From Rhodospirillales bacterium 24-66-33 (lineage in GTDB: Bacteria > Pseudomonadota > Alphaproteobacteria > Reyranellales > Reyranellaceae): a stretch of 64,000 bases of DNA. Below the pieces are notes generated by a model. That model was given only the letters and a program-made list of their open reading frames with translations, was not told the DNA's origin and made no database searches. The DNA is taken from positions 62,001 through 126,000 of the forward strand of contig NCHQ01000020.1 in NCBI GenBank assembly GCA_002281855.1, written 5' to 3'. The position numbers and the translations under genes were made by a program. The first letter of the stretch is position 1; each line of letters opens with the position of its first letter. This document shows, in pieces, positions 60,145-64,000 of the stretch.

Positions 60145-60968
60145 ATTTGGCGCGCCGAGGCCTCCTTGCCAGCGTTCTCGGCCTGCTCGGCGGCTGCTCT
60201 CCCGCCGCGCTCCTGAACACGACTGTCGCGCGCTCGGGCTATACCCTCGACGCCGACATTCCCTACGGCAGCCTTCCCCGCCAGAAGCTCGACCTCTACA
60301 CACCGGAGCAGCCGCGTGCCGACGGCAAGGCGGTGATCTTCTTCTACGGCGGCTCCTGGGATTCCGGCGCCAAGGGCGACTATCTGTTCGTCGGCCAAGC
60401 GCTGGCCGCACGCGGCATCACGACCATCATTCCCGACTACCGCGTCTATCCGGAAGTCCGCTATCCCGACTTCCTCGACGATGGCGCAGCGGCGACGGCC
60501 TGGGCGGCCCGGAAAGTCGGCACCGATAAACTGTTCGTCACCGGTCATTCGGCGGGCGCCTACATCGCCATCATGCTGGTCGCCAACACGCCCTATCTCG
60601 CCGCCGCCGGTGTCGACCGCATGAAGCTGCCCGGCGGGATCGGCATCTCCGGACCCTACGATTTCCTGCCCCTCACCTCCCGGCGGCTGAGGGAGATCTT
60701 CGGCGGCGATCGGCGCGAGACGCAGCCGATCGAATATGCCCGTGCGCCGCTGCCGCCGCTCCTGCTGCTGCACGGCACCGCCGATACGACGGTGAAGCCC
60801 TTCAACAGCGAACGTCTGGCGGCGGCCTGGCGCAAGGCCGGCGGAAGCGCCGAGTTGAAGCTCTATCCCGAGGTCGATCATATCGACATCGTCGGGTCCT
60901 TTTCCGAGTTGCTGCGCAAGCGCGCGCCTTCCCTCGACGACACGATCTCGTTCATCGATCGCACCTGA
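60141..60968 (+). CDS. alpha/beta hydrolase lipoprotein (BD-FAE/esterase type)
   Basis: A 275-residue secreted esterase. The lipobox is in LASVLGLLGGCS, so the mature protein is a lipoprotein. The oxyanion motif is VIFFYGGSWDSGAKGDY (HGG replaced by YGG). The nucleophile elbow is TGHSAGAYIA, the acid DTTVKPF and the histidine YPEVDHIDIVG. The fold matches bifunctional feruloyl/acetyl-xylan esterases and kynurenine formamidase relatives. Its ATG overlaps the stop of the LhgO-like gene in ATGA. Confidence 0.88.
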   Translation: MNLARRGLLASVLGLLGGCSPAALLNTTVARSGYTLDADIPYGSLPRQKLDLYTPEQPRADGKAVIFFYGGSWDSGAKGDYLFVGQALAARGITTIIPDYRVYPEVRYPDFLDDGAAATAWAARKVGTDKLFVTGHSAGAYIAIMLVANTPYLAAAGVDRMKLPGGIGISGPYDFLPLTSRRLREIFGGDRRETQPIEYARAPLPPLLLLHGTADTTVKPFNSERLAAAWRKAGGSAELKLYPEVDHIDIVGSFSELLRKRAPSLDDTISFIDRT

Positions 60969-61069
60969 TCCGCATCGCGGACGGCATGTCCACGGTGCGA
61001 TCCGTGGACTGGCCGCCGGCGTTCCGGTTCGCTAATGCTTGGGGAACTTACCCAGGGGGAAAAGTCCAT

Positions 61070-62044
61070 ATGATCAAGACGCGCTTCACCGAAATGTTCG
61101 GCATCAAGCACCCGATCGTTCAGGGTGGCATGCAGTGGGTCGGCCGCGCCGAACTCGCCTCGGCCGTTTCCAACGCCGGCGCGCTGGGCATCCTCACCGG
61201 CCTCACCCAGCCGACGCCCGAGGATCTGCGCAAGGAGATCAAGCGCTGCCGCGAGATGACGGATCAGCCGTTCGGCGTGAACCTCACCATCCTGCCGACG
61301 CTCGTGCCGCGCCCCTATGGCGAATACATCGACGCCATCATCGATTCTGGCATCAAGATCGTCGAGACCGCCGGCAACAATCCCAAGCCCTTCATGCCCA
61401 AGCTCAAGGAAGCGGGCGTCAAGGTGATCCACAAGTGCACCGCGGTGCGCCACGGTCTCTCGGCCGAGAAGGCTGGCGTCGACGCGATCTCGATGGACGG
61501 CTTCGAATGCGCCGGTCACCCCGGCGAGGACGACGTGCCGAACCTCGTGCTGCTGCCGGCGGCGGCCAACGTGATCAAGATCCCGATGATCGCCTCGGGC
61601 GGCTTCGCCGATGCGCGCGGCCTCGTGGCGGCGCTGGCGCTGGGCTGCGAGGGCATCAACATGGGCACCCGCTTCATGGCCACCAAGGAAGCGCCGATCC
61701 ACCAGAACGTGAAGGAGAAGATCGTCTCCTCCGACGAGCGCAGCACGTCGCTGATCCTGCGCACCATGCGCAACACCAGCCGCGTCTACGGCAACAGCAT
61801 CGCCAAGAAGACGATCGAGATGGAAGGCGAGGGCAAGACCATCCAGGAGATCGGCCCGATCGTCGCTGGCGCCAAGGGCAAGGTCGTCTACGAAACCGGC
61901 GACATGGAGCACGGCATCTGGTCGGCCGGTACCTGCATGGGCCTGATCAACGACATCCCGTCCTGCAAGGAGCTGGTCGAGCGTATCGTCAGCGAAGCCG
62001 AGGAGATGATCCGCGGCCGCCTCGCGAAGTCGCTCGCGGCCTAG
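61070..62044 (+). CDS. nitronate monooxygenase (2-nitropropane dioxygenase family)
   Basis: A 324-residue FMN-dependent TIM-barrel enzyme oxidising alkyl nitronates (propionate 3-nitronate) to the aldehyde or ketone. It starts KTRFTEMFGIKHPIVQGGM. The catalytic histidine is in DGFECAGHPGEDD. The FMN phosphate site is in IPMIASGGFADARGLVAALA and LGCEGINMGTRF. The ATG at 61070 follows AGGGGGAAAAGTCCAT. A palindromic repeat follows 44 bases after the stop. Members also reduce enoyl substrates (FabK-like); the GHPGED motif favours nitronate oxidation. Confidence 0.92.
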   Translation: MIKTRFTEMFGIKHPIVQGGMQWVGRAELASAVSNAGALGILTGLTQPTPEDLRKEIKRCREMTDQPFGVNLTILPTLVPRPYGEYIDAIIDSGIKIVETAGNNPKPFMPKLKEAGVKVIHKCTAVRHGLSAEKAGVDAISMDGFECAGHPGEDDVPNLVLLPAAANVIKIPMIASGGFADARGLVAALALGCEGINMGTRFMATKEAPIHQNVKEKIVSSDERSTSLILRTMRNTSRVYGNSIAKKTIEMEGEGKTIQEIGPIVAGAKGKVVYETGDMEHGIWSAGTCMGLINDIPSCKELVERIVSEAEEMIRGRLAKSLAA

Positions 62045-62087
62045 GTCATTTCGAGCAGAGATCGAATCTGCGTCGAATTTCCCAATA

Positions 62088-62200
62088 ACCTCATCCTGAG
62101 GAGGCTGCGCAGCAGCCGTCTCGAAGGATGGGCTAAACGCACACCGCCCGTTGCCCATCCTTCGAGACGCCGCGCTACGCGCGGCTCCTCAGGATGAGGT
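62088..62200. repeat. large inverted repeat, type C (arms about 45 bases)
   Basis: The left arm (ACCTCATCCTGAGGAGGCTG from 62088) pairs with the right arm ending GCTCCTCAGGATGAGGT at 62200. The central arms GTCTCGAAGGATGGGC and GCCCATCCTTCGAGAC match perfectly. The sequence CCTCATCCTGAGGAG...CGTCTCGAAGGATG is common between genes in alphaproteobacterial genomes, so this is a dispersed repeat. It lies between convergent genes. Confidence 0.85.
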
Positions 62201-62226
62201 GGTGTGGTTAACCTGAGACGAAGGCT

Positions 62227-62619
62227 CTAACGCGGTCGCGCGCGATGGCGTTTCCAGGTTCGCCACAGCAGGCCGCCGAGGGGCGGCAGGAAACACAGGC
62301 TCGCGACGATGATGGCCATCACCGCGACCAGGCAGCCCCAGCCGCGCTGACGGCCCACGACGCATTCCCAGTCGAGGGCCATGAAGACGAGCGCTCCCAG
62401 AAAGACCGGATTGGCGACAACGGCGACCGGCCAGAGCTGCGAAGCCGGCGCCTCGACGCCGGGCTTCCATTGGCACACCAGCGAGCTCACGATCGCGCCG
62501 GCCAGCATGCCGACGCCACCGATCAGCATGGCCTCGGCCGCCAGGAAAGCGCCCGCCCCCGCCCCGACGAGCAGGGCGCCGACCAGATGGCCCATGACGA
62601 AGGGACGGATGCGCAGCAC
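62227..62619 (-). CDS. small integral membrane protein, unknown function
   Basis: About 130 residues with four hydrophobic segments: MGHLVGALLVGAGAGAFLAA, MLIGGVGMLAGAIVSSLV, PVAVVANPVFLGALVFMALD and LVAVMAIIVASLCFLPPLGG. It ends in a basic tail (RTWKRHRARPR). The GTG at 62619 or the ATG at 62595 is the probable start, because frames further upstream overlap the VOC gene. It is 32 bases downstream of the VOC gene on the same strand. No family recognised. Confidence 0.6.
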   Translation of the reverse strand: MLRIRPFVMGHLVGALLVGAGAGAFLAAEAMLIGGVGMLAGAIVSSLVCQWKPGVEAPASQLWPVAVVANPVFLGALVFMALDWECVVGRQRGWGCLVAVMAIIVASLCFLPPLGGLLWRTWKRHRARPR

Positions 62620-62650
62620 GATCCTGTTGCCTGTATCTGAGAGCGCGCTG

Positions 62651-63400
62651 TTACACCAGATTGATGCGGCAGCCGCAGACTTCGACCTGACCGACGCCAT
62701 GCCGGCGGCCGCGCTTCTCGGCGGCGGCCAGAACGCGGTCGCGATCGACGACCGTCACGTCGTATGCCGAGACGCCGGGACCACGCCCGTCGACGATCGG
62801 CACAAAGCGGATCTGCGAACCGTCGAGCCGGATGATGTTGTCGACGGCCGGCCGGTCGAGGATGCGCGACCAGGCGGCGGCGGCGCCGTCGGGATCGTCA
62901 TGCTGGATCTCCACCCCGGCCAGACCGTTGGTGACGTCCGAGCGCGCATGCTTCGTCCAGTCCTTCTCCGCGGGCGGCCACCACAAAGCGGGATCGACGC
63001 CCGGCGGTGCAAAGGTCGTGTCGAGCGACAGCAGCACGCCGTTCGTGTCCGAGGGATGGAAGTGGGTGTACTGATACTCAGGCAGGTCCTTCTCGGCCAC
63101 GGCACGCACGCCGAGCGCGGTGACGCGCTGGCGCTCGGCCACCGCATCGGGCACCTGCAGGATCACCATGTAGCCGCCATCACCCTTGCGGCGCTCGATG
63201 TAGCGGCCGGCCGACGTGCCGTCCTTGAACGGCGACACGATCTCGAGGAAATCGTTGCCGGTGGGGCAGACGACGTTGGCCAGTCCCCATTTGGCGACGC
63301 CGGGATCGCGATAGGCGACCTCGATGCCGAGAATGTCGCACAGCTCCTCGGTGGAGCTTTCCAGGTCTTTGCAGACGAAGACGCATTGCCTCAGTCTCAT
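62651..63400 (-). CDS. VOC (glyoxalase/bleomycin-resistance) family protein
   Basis: A 249-residue vicinal-oxygen-chelate protein with two related modules. The first begins MRLRQCVFVCKDLESSTEEL, the second GLAGVEIQHDDPDGAAAAWS. The glyoxalase-like domain 1 form has few metal ligands, so activity is uncertain. A start ATG at 63400 follows GGAGCGAAGCG. It is divergent from the LivM-type gene with a 43-base gap, so the promoters overlap. Confidence 0.85.
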   Translation of the reverse strand: MRLRQCVFVCKDLESSTEELCDILGIEVAYRDPGVAKWGLANVVCPTGNDFLEIVSPFKDGTSAGRYIERRKGDGGYMVILQVPDAVAERQRVTALGVRAVAEKDLPEYQYTHFHPSDTNGVLLSLDTTFAPPGVDPALWWPPAEKDWTKHARSDVTNGLAGVEIQHDDPDGAAAAWSRILDRPAVDNIIRLDGSQIRFVPIVDGRGPGVSAYDVTVVDRDRVLAAAEKRGRRHGVGQVEVCGCRINLV

Positions 63401-63443
63401 CGCTTCGCTCCCATTCCTTCGTTGTGTGGTCTATCGTAGCGCC

Positions 63444-64000
63444 ATGCGGACCGTATGGACCATGGGCTTCGTGGCGGCGGCCGCGCTCTCGTTCTGCTTC
63501 CCGGATTTCGTCGTCTTCCGGTTCACCCAGGCGGCGATCTGGTCGATCGCGCTGACGGGTCTGGTGATCCTGTGCGGCATCAGCGGCCAGTTCTCGCTGG
63601 CACAGGCCGCCCTGTTCGGCATCGGCGGCTATGGGGCCGCCTTGCTGGCGGCACACATGCCACTCTCGCCCTATGCCGGCCTCGCCCTCGCCCCGATTAT
63701 GGGCTTCGCCGCGGGCTATGGCATCGGCCGGGTCGCCGGCGCTCATACGCTCTGGACGCAGGCCCTCGTCACCTACGCCGTCGTCATCGCCTTCCCGCAA
63801 CTGCTGCGGTGGCGACCGATCGAGCATTGGACGGGCGGTGTCCAAGGGCTCTACCTCGACTTCCCGACGCCACCGACCGCTCTGCTCAGCAACGATCGCT
63901 GGGCCTTCCTGATGGCGCTGGCGCTCCTGGCCGTCGGCATGTGGCTGGCGCACAATCTGATCGGCAGCCGCGCCGGCCGCGCGCTGAAGGCGGCCCGCGA
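63444..64000 (+). CDS. branched-chain amino-acid ABC transporter permease, LivM-type (cut by window end)
   Basis: The frame starting at the ATG of GCCATGCGGACC runs open for 185 codons to the window edge. It shows a hydrophobic leader, then GLVILCGISGQFSLAQAALF followed by GIGGYGAALL. That is the LivM/LivH hallmark GxSGQxSLGxAxFxGxGAY. Later segments are YAVVIAFPQLLRWRPIEHWT and IGSRAGRALKAAR, the EAA-like loop of the family. The other subunits should lie beyond the window. Confidence 0.92.
   Translation, partial: MRTVWTMGFVAAAALSFCFPDFVVFRFTQAAIWSIALTGLVILCGISGQFSLAQAALFGIGGYGAALLAAHMPLSPYAGLALAPIMGFAAGYGIGRVAGAHTLWTQALVTYAVVIAFPQLLRWRPIEHWTGGVQGLYLDFPTPPTALLSNDRWAFLMALALLAVGMWLAHNLIGSRAGRALKAAR

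Noticed and set aside
1..64000. tRNA, rRNA, CRISPR arrays, insertion sequences, prophage or origin of replication
   Set aside because: No TTCGAATCC-type T-loops, evenly spaced repeats, transposase or phage motifs, or DnaA-box clusters were found on reading both strands.

Overview
The window looks like a chromosomal segment of a high-G+C (roughly two thirds G+C by eye) alphaproteobacterium, probably Rhodospirillales/Reyranella-like or Hyphomicrobiales. That guess is inference. It rests on the gene order yajC-secD-secF-NDUFAF3-like-NDUFAF6-like, on an aap-type general amino-acid ABC operon, on an orphan TctC (Bug) binding protein, a phasin and trmFO, and on intergenic palindromes of the 'cctcatcctgagg...' type common in that class. 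I see no tRNA, rRNA, CRISPR array, insertion sequence or phage gene. The segment reads as core and metabolic chromosome with frequent four-base start/stop overlaps.

Layout. 1-3.0 kb: the truncated start of an ArsR-type regulator with a 22-bp operator-like palindrome, a divergent acyl-CoA thioesterase, cysS, and a decayed, internally deleted gltX. 3.1-9.5 kb: dienelactone hydrolase, TctC protein, two short lipoproteins, fadD, phasin and a DUF445 membrane protein. 9.6-17.2 kb: a 3-hydroxyisobutyrate-dehydrogenase-like enzyme, hydrolase plus GST, an atypical Nramp transporter, nadE, a C26 glutamine-hydrolase and an arginine-less RidA protein. 17.2-25.9 kb: trmFO, an acyl carrier protein, a MATE exporter, an MDR reductase, a NodB-type deacetylase, an LLM flavin oxidoreductase, a hydrolase and a short squalene/phytoene-synthase homologue. 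26.0-31.5 kb: PuuD-like membrane protein, the NDUFAF3-like gene with secF, secD and yajC, and a divergent DUF815 ATPase.

32.2-39.0 kb is the most distinctive unit: a tightly overlapping operon with a spermidine/putrescine-type ABC importer (binding protein, ATPase, two permeases), an amidohydrolase, an Asp/Glu/hydantoin racemase homologue lacking both catalytic cysteines, and an allantoinase-like NodB deacetylase. It is a candidate uptake-and-degradation pathway for a cyclic amide or ureide. 39.1-46.0 kb: PaaI thioesterase, a ferredoxin-linked reductase, an MFE-2-like SDR, a hydrolase, an M81 (MlrC) protein and a peptide-type binding protein without permeases.

46.1-54.4 kb: pirin, an M23 endopeptidase with a long AT-rich leader, and the aapJ-aapJ-aapQ-aapM-aapP region. 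Both aapJ copies break at exactly the same base, at the end of a 101-nt stretch identical between them. 54.4-64.0 kb: an FdtA/FdtB-like amino-sugar pair, two EamA transporters, a pteridine-reductase-like SDR with folB, an LhgO-like oxidase, an esterase lipoprotein, a nitronate monooxygenase, a VOC protein and the start of a LivM-type permease that runs off the end. Several intergenic spaces carry long imperfect palindromes that look like dispersed repeats.
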